A stretch of DNA of 11,400 nt from Burkholderiaceae bacterium (GTDB taxonomy: Bacteria > Pseudomonadota > Gammaproteobacteria > Burkholderiales > Burkholderiaceae). The notes beneath the pieces were generated by a model that did no database searches, had not been told where the DNA came from, and worked only from the letters and a program-made list of their open reading frames with translations. The position numbers and the translations under genes were made by a program. Every line of letters starts with the position of its first letter. The stretch's first letter is position 1. The stretch is from the NCBI GenBank assembly GCA_017998575.1, contig JAGOCV010000112.1, positions 1 through 11,400 on the forward strand, in the 5' to 3' direction. Of the stretch, positions 1 to 7,386 are shown one piece after another.

Positions 1-335
1 TCGTACACCCGCACGGTCTGGAAGGTGCGCGTCATGCCGGCGCGCGCGATCTTCCAGGTGGCCAGGCCCATCAGCTCGCGGCCGTCCAGCAGCACGCGGC
101 CGCCATCGGCCGGCTGGAAGCCGGTGATGCAGTCGATGGTGGTGCTCTTGCCCGAGCCGTTGGGGCCGATGATGCCCACGATGGAATGCTCGGGCACGTT
201 GAACGAGACGTCGGCCACCGCCGTCACGCCGCGATAGGCCTTGCGCAGGCCCGTGACCTGCAGCAGGTCGGGCACGGTGGCGGCAGCTTCGGCCACGGGC
301 GCAGGCGCGGACACGAGTTCGACCACGTTGTCCAT
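1..335 (-). CDS. livG: Branched-chain amino acid-type ABC transporter ATP-binding protein, LivG family (partial, C-terminus beyond the window)
   Basis: This is the cytoplasmic ATPase subunit of a LivFGHM-type importer. The first 111 codons are present and the rest lies beyond position 1. The Walker A motif GPNGSGKST is at residues 57-65. The Q-loop context RTFQTVR, with the glutamine at about 106, follows the LivG pattern. The Walker B, signature and H-loop regions are outside the window. The ATG at 335-333 overlaps the last base of the livM stop (TGATG), which implies translational coupling. The first 22 residues are an Ala/Val/Pro-rich extension before the usual start of the family (LLQVTGLRKAY). 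An internal start is possible, but this ATG sits exactly at the coupled junction. The family is certain. The substrate is not: this family also carries amides, urea and aromatic acids. Confidence 0.93.
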   Translation of the reverse strand, partial: MDNVVELVSAPAPVAEAAATVPDLLQVTGLRKAYRGVTAVADVSFNVPEHSIVGIIGPNGSGKSTTIDCITGFQPADGGRVLLDGRELMGLATWKIARAGMTRTFQTVRVY

Positions 336-1285
336 CACGCTTCCTCCGACAGGCTTTGCCGCAGGCGGGCGATGCGCCGGTCGCGCAGCCAGCCGGCCAC
401 ACCCTGCGGCAGCACCAGCACGGCCACCACCAGGATGGCGCCGTAGATCACCATGCGCAGCTCGTTGGAGAAGCGCAGTGCCTCGGGCAGCACCGACATC
501 AGCATGCCCGCCACCACCACGCCCCAGAAGCTGCCGGCGCCGCCGATGATGACCATGATGAGCCACGCCTGCGCGTAGTACATGTCGAACATCGTCGGAT
601 CGACGATCTTCAGATAGAACACCTGGATGCCCCCGGCCATGCCGGTGAGCGCGGCGGCCACGGCGAAGGCCAGCAGCTTGTAGGGCGAAGGCGGAATGCC
701 GTGCGCCAGCACCAGCGGCTCGTTCTGGCGGATGGCACGCAGCGTGCGGCCGATGCGCGAGCTGCCCAGCGCGTACAGCACACCCAGCGCGAACAGCATG
801 AACGCCAGCGCCAGCCAGTAGATCGAACGGATGCCGGCCAGCGGCTGACCGAACAGCTCGGGCGCCGGCAGCCCGGGCAGGCCCATGGGGCCGCGCGTGA
901 GGTCCACCCAGTCGCGCGAGACCATGAAAGCCAGCAGCGAGAACGACAGCGTGACGATCACGAACGACTGGCGCTGTAGCCGCAAGGCGGCCCAGCCCAC
1001 CACCAGCGCGAGCACAGTGCACAGGGCGCCGGCCGCGGCCAGGCCTGTCCAGAACGAACCGCCCGCATCCATCACGATGAGCGCGGTGCAGTAGCCGCCG
1101 ATGCCCCAGAACGCGAGCTGCGCGAACGACAGCAGGCCCGCGTAGCCGTACACCAGGTTGAGGCTGGCCGCGGCCACGGTGAAAGTGAGCGCGGTGACGC
1201 CCGCGCCGATCACATAGTCCGACGCGGCCAGCGGCGCCACGGCCAGCAGCACGGCGGCGGCGAGGGCGAATGCGAGTTCTTTCAT
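335..1285 (-). CDS. livM: Branched-chain amino acid-type ABC transporter permease, LivM family
   Basis: This is an inner-membrane permease of 316 aa, a normal length for LivM. It is very hydrophobic, with about eight to ten membrane segments. Family motifs are present: LNLVYGYAGLLSFAQLAFW at about residues 42-60, TRGPMGLPGLP at 130-140, the cytoplasmic ATPase-coupling loop GRTLRAIRQNEPLVLAHGI at 179-197, and MVIIGGAGSFWGVVVAG at 244-260. It should pair with the LivH-type permease encoded just upstream and be powered by LivG/LivF-type ATPases. It starts four bases after the livH stop, and its own stop overlaps the livG start by one base, so the three genes form one operon. The C-terminus is a short charged tail. 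The substrate is not determined by the sequence. Confidence 0.94.
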   Translation of the reverse strand: MKELAFALAAAVLLAVAPLAASDYVIGAGVTALTFTVAAASLNLVYGYAGLLSFAQLAFWGIGGYCTALIVMDAGGSFWTGLAAAGALCTVLALVVGWAALRLQRQSFVIVTLSFSLLAFMVSRDWVDLTRGPMGLPGLPAPELFGQPLAGIRSIYWLALAFMLFALGVLYALGSSRIGRTLRAIRQNEPLVLAHGIPPSPYKLLAFAVAAALTGMAGGIQVFYLKIVDPTMFDMYYAQAWLIMVIIGGAGSFWGVVVAGMLMSVLPEALRFSNELRMVIYGAILVVAVLVLPQGVAGWLRDRRIARLRQSLSEEA

Positions 1286-1289
1286 CGCG

Positions 1290-2177
1290 TCAGCCCACCC
1301 GCATGTTGCGCTGGCCGAACAGGCCGTGCGGTCGCACCATCAGGATCACGATCATGATGATGAAGCCGGCGGTTTCCTGCCAGATGATGTTGAAGAAGCC
1401 GCCGACCCAGCTCTCGACGATGCCGATCAGCAGCCCCGCGACGATGGCGCCGCCCACGCTGCCCAGGCCACCGATCACGACCAGTGCGAAGGCCTTGAAG
1501 ATCAGGAACTGGCCCATGATGGGCTGCACCAGGTGCACCGGCGCGAGCGCCGCGCCGGCCAGGCCGGCCAGCACGGTGGCGATGACGACGGCATTGCGCG
1601 CCACCGTGCGCGGCTTGATGCCGACCATGAGGGCGGCTTCGCGATTGATGGCCACGGCGCGCATCGCGCGGCCCAGTTGTGTGCGGTAGAGCACCAGCCA
1701 CAGCGAGACGAAGGCGATCAGCGCGATGCCGCACGCCGCCACGCGCGTCCAGGTGATGCGGATGCTGCCGATCTGCAGGCCCTGGTAGCCCAGCTCGGTG
1801 GTGACCATGCGTGGCGTGGAGGAAAACAGGTACTGCATGCCGTAGAGCAGCACCATCGAGATGCCGGTGGTGATGAGGATGCTGCTCTCGAAATCCTTCT
1901 CGCGCAGCCGCACGATGAAGCCGTCGTAGAGCAGCACGCCCAGCACGGCGCTGGCGGCCAGCGTGACCAGGGTGGCGGGAATGTAGCGGCCATCGAACGC
2001 GCCCAGCGCGAAGCTCATGACGAAGGCGCCGACCATCAGCACCTCGCCATGTGCGAAATTGATGATGTCCAGCACGCCGAAGATCAGCGAGAGGCCGACG
2101 GCGATGAGCGCGTAGATGAGGCCCAGCATCAGCCCGTTGAGGGCCAGCTGCAGCAGGTAGGTGGGGTCGATCTGCAT
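1290..2177 (-). CDS. livH: Branched-chain amino acid-type ABC transporter permease, LivH family
   Basis: This 295-aa inner-membrane permease is the first gene of the liv-type operon in this window. Typical LivH signatures are GLSLIFGVLDIINFAHGE at about residues 28-45, the ATPase-docking loop GRAMRAVAINREAALMVGI at 169-187, and VVIGGLGSVGGAIVAG at 233-248. The start is supported by a GAGG ribosome binding site (plus-strand 2182-2185) four bases before the ATG. No periplasmic binding protein gene lies upstream of it, unlike many liv operons. That gene is either beyond position 1 with livF, or elsewhere. The 180-base gap upstream holds two inverted repeats, so this operon is probably separable from the oxidoreductase operon. 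I did not find a convincing sigma70 promoter for it. Confidence 0.94.
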   Translation of the reverse strand: MQIDPTYLLQLALNGLMLGLIYALIAVGLSLIFGVLDIINFAHGEVLMVGAFVMSFALGAFDGRYIPATLVTLAASAVLGVLLYDGFIVRLREKDFESSILITTGISMVLLYGMQYLFSSTPRMVTTELGYQGLQIGSIRITWTRVAACGIALIAFVSLWLVLYRTQLGRAMRAVAINREAALMVGIKPRTVARNAVVIATVLAGLAGAALAPVHLVQPIMGQFLIFKAFALVVIGGLGSVGGAIVAGLLIGIVESWVGGFFNIIWQETAGFIIMIVILMVRPHGLFGQRNMRVG

Positions 2178-2255
2178 GCGGCCTCAGTGGGGGAGGGGCG
2201 TGGCGGCCGTGCGCGGCGGGAAGGCCAGGGGCGGGACGTTGTGATCCATGGACAG

Positions 2256-2300
2256 GGGGGGATGCTCGACTGATCGGAATCAGTGTCGGGTAATCCCCCC
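2256..2300. repeat. Nested inverted repeat (candidate operator or structured leader) between the LLM operon and livH
   Basis: The outer arms GGGGGGAT (2256-2263) and ATCCCCCC (2293-2300) are perfect 8-base complements. Inside them, ACTGAT (2269-2274) and ATCAGT (2279-2284) form a second perfect dyad around CGGA. The element is 79-123 bases upstream of the livH start. The inner dyad has the size of a dimeric regulator site. The whole element could also fold as a two-tier hairpin. No U-tract follows on either strand, so a simple intrinsic terminator is less likely. The dyads are seen directly; the function is inferred. Confidence 0.5.
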
Positions 2301-2312
2301 GCAGGCTCCACC

Positions 2313-2342
2313 AGCGCCGCTACTTGGACGAGAAGCGGCGCT
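2313..2342 (-). terminator. Strong GC hairpin after the LLM gene, candidate terminator or processing stem
   Basis: The perfect 9-base arms AGCGCCGCT (2313-2321) and AGCGGCGCT (2334-2342) are separated by 12 bases. They begin 16 bases after the stop codon of the last oxidoreductase gene, which is where a transcript end would be expected. On the minus strand the stem is followed by GGTGGAGCC and not by a U-run, so it is not a canonical intrinsic terminator. It may be a 3'-end-protecting stem or a partial terminator that lowers read-through into livH. Confidence 0.45.
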
Positions 2343-2357
2343 TATATGTGCGCGGCG

Positions 2358-3380
2358 TCAGGCCGGGCGCACGTACCCTGGCACCCGGGCCATGACCTCT
2401 TCGGCGAACCACTGGATCTGCTCGTCCATCTCGCTGACGGTGTCGGTGGGGAACATGAGGGCCGAGCAATGGTCCACGCCGATGGCGCGCAGCCTGTCGA
2501 TCTTCTCGAGCACGATCTCCGGCGAGCCGACCAGGTTGGCGATGACCTGCTGGCTCAGGTCGCGGCCGGTGTACGCCAGCGACTTGCGGTGCGCGGCCAG
2601 GCCGCTGTCCATGTGGCGCTTCTCGGCCTCTTCCATGGTGCGGCCCAGCGTCACCGAAAACTGTGGCGCGATCTCGATGCTGGACGGATCGCGGCCGATA
2701 GCCTGGGCCTCGCGCTTGATGGTCTCGATGCGCTCCTGCATCTCGTTGAGCGGGCGCCAGGCCGGCAGCCAGCCCTGGCCATAGCGCACGGCGCGGCGAA
2801 CGGCTTCCATGTTGTGGCCGCCGACATAGAGCGGAAAAGGCTGGGCGATGCTCTTGGGCGCCATCTCGATGTCGTGGAAGGAGTAGTACTTTCCGTCCAT
2901 GCTGGCGATCTTCTCGGTGAAGAGCTTTTCCAGCGCGACCAGCCCTTCGTCCATCATCTCGCCGCGTACGGCACCGGCCACGCGCTTGCCGCCCCAGGCC
3001 AGGAACTCCTCGCGGTAGGCGCCCAGGCCCACGGCCATCACGAAGCGGCCGCCGCTCATCTGGTCGAGCGTGATGGCCTGCTTGGCCAGGTAGACGGGAT
3101 CGCGCATGGGCAGCACGCACAGCGCGGTGCCCAGCTTCAGGCGCGTGGTGGCGGCGCTGATGGCCGACAGCACCATCATCGGTTCGTAGAAGTTGGGCGT
3201 CTGGCCCGGATGGAGCTGGCGCACGTAGTCCTGGGTGGTGATGTGGTCGTTGCCCCAGACGGAGTCGTAGCCGAGCTTCTCGCACATCACGGCCTGGCGG
3301 ATGAAATCCTGCGGGCCGCAAAAGCCCACGGGATACATCACGCCCTCGAAGCCGGTGGAGAGGCAGACACTGAATTTCAT
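2358..3380 (-). CDS. Luciferase-like (LLM class) flavin/F420-dependent oxidoreductase, first type
   Basis: The product is a 340-aa cytosolic TIM-barrel oxidoreductase of the bacterial luciferase superfamily, which uses reduced FMN or F420. Features seen include LGYDSVWGNDHI at 36-47, then LKLGTALCVLPMRDPVYLAK (81-100) and DQMSGGRFVMAVGLG (106-120), the usual superfamily block. PFPLYVGGHN (181-190) and RYGQGWLP (199-206) lie later in the barrel. The length is normal for a single-component LLM protein. The start ATG (3380-3378) overlaps the stop of the preceding LLM gene as ATGA, and AAGGA lies nine bases upstream inside that gene. No flavin reductase is encoded nearby, so reduced cofactor must come from elsewhere. 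Whether the enzyme is a monooxygenase or a dehydrogenase, and its substrate, cannot be told from the sequence. Confidence 0.92.
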   Translation of the reverse strand: MKFSVCLSTGFEGVMYPVGFCGPQDFIRQAVMCEKLGYDSVWGNDHITTQDYVRQLHPGQTPNFYEPMMVLSAISAATTRLKLGTALCVLPMRDPVYLAKQAITLDQMSGGRFVMAVGLGAYREEFLAWGGKRVAGAVRGEMMDEGLVALEKLFTEKIASMDGKYYSFHDIEMAPKSIAQPFPLYVGGHNMEAVRRAVRYGQGWLPAWRPLNEMQERIETIKREAQAIGRDPSSIEIAPQFSVTLGRTMEEAEKRHMDSGLAAHRKSLAYTGRDLSQQVIANLVGSPEIVLEKIDRLRAIGVDHCSALMFPTDTVSEMDEQIQWFAEEVMARVPGYVRPA

Positions 3381-4363
3381 GACACGGTTTCCTTGTCGTT
3401 GTGAAGGCGCATGGCCTGGAAGATGTCGGGCAGGCGGGCGGGATCGCGCAGTCCGGCGATCACGATCTCCTGCAGGCCCGCGGCGCGATAGGCCGACAGG
3501 CGTTCGGCCACCTGCGCGGGCGTGCCGCTGGCGGCATGGCGTTGCACGATGTCGTCGGTGACCAGCCGCGCCACCAGCGCCTCGTCGCCATCGAGCAGGG
3601 CGCGGTCCAGCATCGGCTGGTCGAGCGTGCTGCCGCCCAGCTGGAGGTTGTGCGCGTGGTGCGCGCCGCGCAGCAGCACCGCCAGCGTGCGGCGCAACTC
3701 GTCGTGGGCGCGGCTGGCCTGGGGGTGGCACGCGGCATACACCACGGCGCTGGCGCGCACCGTGCGGCCCCGGGCGCCGGCCTGCACCTGTTCGAGCGAC
3801 CAGCGCACGAACTCGACGGACGTGCCGCCGCTGATGAGCACGCCGTCGGCCAGCTCGCCGGCCAGCTGCAGCATCTGCGGGCCCGAGGCCGCCAGCACCA
3901 GCGGCACGGGTTGCGCGCCGCTGGCGAGCCGGCGGCCGTCGGCCCGCCAGTTCTCGCCTTCGAATCGAACCGTCTCGCCTGCCAGCAGCGCGCGCGCGAG
4001 CGTGAGGGCCTCGCGCATGGCGCGAACGGGCCGGGGTGTGTCGATGCCGACGGCGCGCAGGTCGGCCGGCGCGCCCACGCCCAGGCACAGCGACACGCGG
4101 CCCGGAAAGCATTCCGCCAGCGTGGCCGCGGCCATGGCCGCCTGCACCGGATGCACGGTGTAGGGATTCATGGCCATCAGCGTCACGCGCATCGTGGCCG
4201 TGCGTGCCAGGGCCAGGGCGGCGAGCGTCACGGGGTCGCGCTCGAACAGGTGATTGGCGCACCAGAGCGAGGCCACGCCGGCGGCCTCGCCGATGGCGAG
4301 CTTGGCATTCACCAGCGGCGGGGCCTCGCGCCCGTTGGTGGACAGCGACAGCTCCAGCGTCAC
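3377..4363 (-). CDS. Luciferase-like (LLM class) oxidoreductase, second type, Mer/F420-reductase-like
   Basis: The product is 328 aa and belongs to the luciferase-like superfamily, but it is not a recent duplicate of the LLM gene that follows. Its N-terminal half resembles the methylenetetrahydromethanopterin reductase-like branch: ASLWCANHLFERDPVTLAAL (31-50), MNPYTVHPVQAAMAAATLAE (65-84), then CFPGRVSLCLGVGAPADL (85-102) and PLVLAASGPQMLQLAGELAD (154-173). The start is a GTG (4363-4361) overlapping the tctA stop as GTGA. It has a good GGGAG site (4371-4375) seven bases upstream, so I prefer it over any internal ATG. The stop overlaps the next LLM gene by four bases. The two LLM proteins may act in sequence or as a heteromer (inferred). 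FMN is the likelier cofactor in most betaproteobacteria, but F420 cannot be excluded. Confidence 0.9.
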   Translation of the reverse strand: MTLELSLSTNGREAPPLVNAKLAIGEAAGVASLWCANHLFERDPVTLAALALARTATMRVTLMAMNPYTVHPVQAAMAAATLAECFPGRVSLCLGVGAPADLRAVGIDTPRPVRAMREALTLARALLAGETVRFEGENWRADGRRLASGAQPVPLVLAASGPQMLQLAGELADGVLISGGTSVEFVRWSLEQVQAGARGRTVRASAVVYAACHPQASRAHDELRRTLAVLLRGAHHAHNLQLGGSTLDQPMLDRALLDGDEALVARLVTDDIVQRHAASGTPAQVAERLSAYRAAGLQEIVIAGLRDPARLPDIFQAMRLHNDKETVS

Positions 4364-5892
4364 GAGCCGGCTCCCTGCGCATCCGGCGCCTGCAGGCCGG
4401 CGCGTTGCGCGCGCAGCCTGCGGCCGTAGCCGCGGAACTGCACCACCATCACCACCAGCGCGGCCCCCAGGATCACGCCGGCGATCGGCCGCGTGACGAG
4501 GATGGCCGCGCTGTCGCCCATGAGCAGCGACTGGCGCAGCGAGGTGTCCAGGATGTTGGCCAGGATGAACGCCATCACCAGCGGCGCGGCGTCCAGGCTG
4601 GCCTTGCGGAACAGGTAGCCCACGCCGCCGGCGATCATCAGCAGATAGACGTCGGAGAAGCTGTTGCGCAGGCTGTAGGTGCCGAAGATCGCCACCATCA
4701 GCACGGCCGGGCCGAGGATCCAGAACGGCACGCGCAGCAGTTGCACCCACATGCCCACCAGCGGCAGGTTGAGGACGAGCAGCATCACGTTGCCCACGTA
4801 CATCGAGGCGATCACGCCCCAGAACACGTCCGGGCTCTTGGCGAGCATCATGGGGCCGGGCTCCACACCCTGGATCAGCAGGCCGGCGAACAGCACGGCC
4901 GTGACGGCATTGCCCGGCAGGCCCAGCGTGAGCAGCGGGATGAACGAGGCCGAAGCGGCCGAGTTGTTGGCCGACTCGGGCCCGGCCACGCCTTCGATCG
5001 CGCCTTTGCCGAAGCACTCGGGGTGGCGCGAGAGCTTCTTCTCCAGCGTGTAGCTGAGCATCGATCCGAGGATGGCCCCGCCGCCCGGAATCAGGCCCAC
5101 CAGGAAACCCAGCACGGTGCCGCGTGCGATGGGGCCGCGCGAATCGCGCCAGTCCTCGCGCGAGGGGAACAGGCGGCCGATCTTCGCGGTGACCATGGAC
5201 ATCACGCCGCGCTGCTCCAGCGTGTAGAGGATCTCGCCGATGCCGAACAGGCCCATCAGCAACGGCACCATCTCGATGCCGTCGTTCCATTCGTAGTTGC
5301 CGAAGGTGAAGCGCTCGACGCCGGAGACGGTGTCCATGCCCACCAGGCCCAGCAGCAGGCCGGCGGCGGCCATCACCACGCCGCGCAGCGGCGGACCGCC
5401 CGAGAGCGTGGCGCACAGCGCCAGGCCGAAGAGGGCCAGCGCGAAGTACTCGGGCGGCCCGAAGCTCAGTGCCACCGAGGCGAACAGCGGACCGACGAAG
5501 GTGAGCGCCATCACGGCCACCGTGCCGGCCACGAACGAGCCGATGGCCGCGATGGCCAGGGCCGGCCCGGCGCGGCCATTTTTGGCCATCTCGTAGCCGT
5601 CGATGCAGGTGATGACCGAGGCGGCCTCGCCCGGCACCTTGAGCAGTATCGACGTGGTGGAGCCGCCGTACATCGCGCCGTAATAGATGGAAGCCAGCAT
5701 GATGATGGCGCCCAGCGGCGTGCCCACGTGATAGGTGAGCGGCAGCAGCACGGCGATGGTAGTCACCGGACCCAGGCCCGGCAGCACGCCCACCAGCGTG
5801 CCCAGCACCGCGCCGAAGAACGCGTACAGCAGGTTGGAGGGCATGGCCGCCAGCGTGAAGCCGTGGGCCAGTTGTTGCAGCGAGTCGATCAT
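4360..5892 (-). CDS. tctA: Tripartite tricarboxylate transporter (TTT) large permease subunit, TctA family
   Basis: This is a 510-aa integral membrane protein, the ion-coupled channel-forming subunit of a TctABC importer. The two-fold internal repeat of the family is visible: GVLPGLGPVTTIAVLLP (35-51) mirrors GLIPGGGAILGSMLSY (266-281), and YGGSTTSILLKVPGEA (75-90) mirrors NNSAASASFIPLLTLGLPGN (309-328). About ten to twelve membrane segments are expected. The ATG at 5892-5890 overlaps the tctB stop as ATGA. A longer open frame continues upstream, but it only shadows tctB. The C-terminus (RGYGRRLRAQRAG onward) is a basic cytosolic tail. The 3' end overlaps the first LLM gene as GTGA, coupling transporter and enzyme translation. 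Confidence 0.95.
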   Translation of the reverse strand: MIDSLQQLAHGFTLAAMPSNLLYAFFGAVLGTLVGVLPGLGPVTTIAVLLPLTYHVGTPLGAIIMLASIYYGAMYGGSTTSILLKVPGEAASVITCIDGYEMAKNGRAGPALAIAAIGSFVAGTVAVMALTFVGPLFASVALSFGPPEYFALALFGLALCATLSGGPPLRGVVMAAAGLLLGLVGMDTVSGVERFTFGNYEWNDGIEMVPLLMGLFGIGEILYTLEQRGVMSMVTAKIGRLFPSREDWRDSRGPIARGTVLGFLVGLIPGGGAILGSMLSYTLEKKLSRHPECFGKGAIEGVAGPESANNSAASASFIPLLTLGLPGNAVTAVLFAGLLIQGVEPGPMMLAKSPDVFWGVIASMYVGNVMLLVLNLPLVGMWVQLLRVPFWILGPAVLMVAIFGTYSLRNSFSDVYLLMIAGGVGYLFRKASLDAAPLVMAFILANILDTSLRQSLLMGDSAAILVTRPIAGVILGAALVVMVVQFRGYGRRLRAQRAGLQAPDAQGAGS

Positions 5893-6335
5893 TGCTGTCC
5901 CGCGATCAGAGGCATCGGCACTTCGAGCGCCGTGTGGAAGAGCAGCACGCAGCAGGCCACCAGCACCGCGGCCAGCACGGCCGAGCGCAGCCAGGACTGC
6001 TCGTGGAAGAAGTGGGTCCAGACGGTGACCATGACCAGCGTGGCCGGCACGAAGCCGGTGCGCGGCAGCGCCGCCGCGTAGAGCAGCAGCACACCCAGGG
6101 CCAGGAATGGCCGCAGCGCGAAGCCCGATTCCTCGTCGGGCACCAGCGCGCCGCGCCACACCAGCAGTGCCAGCAGCGACGCCAGCAGCGCGGCGCCGAT
6201 GCCGGGCAGCAGGCCGGGGCCGGGCATGCCGTCCTGCCACAGGCCCAGCCGCACGGACTCCCAGCCGAACACGGCGGCCAGCAGCCCGAGCAGGGCGCAG
6301 CTCACATACAGGGGCAGCGGGCGCGCGGGCTTCAT
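5889..6335 (-). CDS. tctB: Tripartite tricarboxylate transporter small permease subunit, TctB family
   Basis: This 148-aa membrane protein has four predicted hydrophobic segments, at about residues 9-27, 41-61, 73-90 and 96-135 (the last probably two helices). That is the size and layout of TctB small subunits, which are poorly conserved in sequence. Recognition rests mainly on position between tctC and tctA and on topology; GMPGPGLLPGIGAALLASL (36-54) is typical of the family. The start overlaps the tctC stop as ATGA and the stop overlaps the tctA start as ATGA. It should form the membrane complex with TctA that takes substrate from the TctC receptor. Confidence 0.9.
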   Translation of the reverse strand: MKPARPLPLYVSCALLGLLAAVFGWESVRLGLWQDGMPGPGLLPGIGAALLASLLALLVWRGALVPDEESGFALRPFLALGVLLLYAAALPRTGFVPATLVMVTVWTHFFHEQSWLRSAVLAAVLVACCVLLFHTALEVPMPLIAGQQ

Positions 6336-7288
6336 TTGCTCATCTTCACGAGCATGTCGCGCGCCTGCGCGGCATCGGTGCGCACGAACTGCGTGACCTC
6401 GGCGCCCGAGAGGTCGACCACTTCCATCGAGAGGCGGCGGATGGCTTCGGCGAAGGCCGGATCGGTGAGGCTCTGGCGGAAGGCCGCTTCGAGCCTGGCG
6501 CGCACCGGCTCGGGCAGCCCGGCCGGGCCGACGATGGCCTGCATGGAGCGCATCGAGGGGAAGCCCTTTTCCTTGAGCGTGGGCACGTCGGGGTAGGCCT
6601 TGGCGCGCACCGGCGTGTTGACGGCCAGCAGGCGCACCTGCCGGCTTTCGACGAAGGGCGCCCAGACCGAGACTTCCATCAGGAACTCGACATGCTTGCC
6701 CAGCAGCGCGGGCATCGATGCGGCAGAGCCCTGCTGCGGCACGTGCACGAAGTTGGCGCCCGTGGCCTGCTTGAGCGCTTCCATCATCACGTGCTGCAGC
6801 GAATTGACGCCCGCCGTACCGTAGGTCACGCGGCGCTTCTTGCCTTCGGCGATGAGATCGTCCAGTGTCTTCCAGGGGCTGTCCGCGGGCACCACCAGGC
6901 CGATGAGGTTGTCACCGTAATTCATGATGTAGGTGAAGTCCCGGGCGGTGTCGAAGGGCAGCTCGCGGCCGGCCTGCGGCACGGCGATGACGTGCGAGGT
7001 CGACATGGTGCCGATGGTGTAGCCGTCGGGCCTGGACCTGGACACCTCGGTCATGCCGATGAAGCCGGCCGCGCCGGGCTTGTTGAGCACGACCACGGGC
7101 TGGCCGAGCCGGGCCTCGGCCGCCTTGGCGAGCACGCGCGATGTCTGGTCGGTGCCGCCACCCGGCGCCCAGGGCACGATCAGCGAGATCGGCTTTTCGG
7201 GGTAGTCGGCGTGGGCGGCGCTGGCCAGGGCCAGCGCCATCAGGCCGGCGAGCAGGCCGGCGGCGGTCTTGAAAGTGATGCGTTGCAT
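6332..7288 (-). CDS. tctC: Periplasmic substrate-binding receptor of the TTT system (Bug/TctC family)
   Basis: This is a 318-aa secreted receptor. A Sec signal peptide is clear: basic MQRITFK, a hydrophobic core, then AHA (25-27) before the mature start DYPEKP. The Bug signature follows: ISLIVPWAPGGGTDQTSRVL (34-53), then LGQPVVVLNKPGAAGFIG (61-78) and SRPDGYTIG (85-93). Known Bug receptors bind carboxylated ligands through the PGG loop and two ordered waters, so a small organic acid or amide is expected. The ligand cannot be identified here. The ATG is supported by GGAG (plus-strand 7295-7298) with a six-base spacer, the best ribosome site in this operon. That fits the need for excess receptor over permease. 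The stop overlaps the tctB start. It is preceded by the only real gap in the run. Confidence 0.95.
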   Translation of the reverse strand: MQRITFKTAAGLLAGLMALALASAAHADYPEKPISLIVPWAPGGGTDQTSRVLAKAAEARLGQPVVVLNKPGAAGFIGMTEVSRSRPDGYTIGTMSTSHVIAVPQAGRELPFDTARDFTYIMNYGDNLIGLVVPADSPWKTLDDLIAEGKKRRVTYGTAGVNSLQHVMMEALKQATGANFVHVPQQGSAASMPALLGKHVEFLMEVSVWAPFVESRQVRLLAVNTPVRAKAYPDVPTLKEKGFPSMRSMQAIVGPAGLPEPVRARLEAAFRQSLTDPAFAEAIRRLSMEVVDLSGAEVTQFVRTDAAQARDMLVKMSK

Positions 7289-7294
7289 GTCGAT

Positions 7295-7298
7295 CTCC
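7295..7298 (-). promoter_or_regulatory. Ribosome binding site of the TTT receptor gene
   Basis: GGAG on the minus strand lies six bases before the receptor ATG. It is notable because most other genes in the run start by overlap with the preceding stop and have weak or no Shine-Dalgarno sequence. It fixes the start at 7288. Confidence 0.7.
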
Positions 7299-7335
7299 AG
7301 TCGTCTTGAAGGTTGCGGGGCGGTTGGGGGTCGGT

Positions 7336-7357
7336 GCCGCCGGGGTGTCCGGGCGGC
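7336..7357. repeat. GC inverted repeat and flanking direct repeat in the peptidase-tctC gap
   Basis: GCCGCC (7336-7341) and GGCGGC (7352-7357) can form a six-base stem with a ten-base loop. The stem is flanked by a direct repeat GGGGGTCGG at 7326-7334 and 7358-7366. This occupies the 98-base gap between the M24 peptidase stop and tctC. It could slow transcription or protect the 5' end of a tctCBA segment by RNA processing. In DNA this GC-rich, such short arms also occur by chance. Confidence 0.3.
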
Positions 7358-7386
7358 GGGGGTCGGCATGTCTCCGGATGGAAAGG

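Noticed and set aside
3381..4382. N-terminal extension of the last LLM gene into a single 674-codon frame
   Set aside because: The extension is an out-of-frame reading of the preceding LLM gene. The ATGA junction at 3377-3380 gives a normal-length protein.
4036..6081. A 681-codon open frame on the plus strand opposite tctA, tctB and the LLM gene
   Set aside because: It is rich in His, Gln, Arg, Ala and Gly with no domain pattern and lies antisense to genes with clear family motifs. It is a typical long shadow frame of GC-rich DNA.
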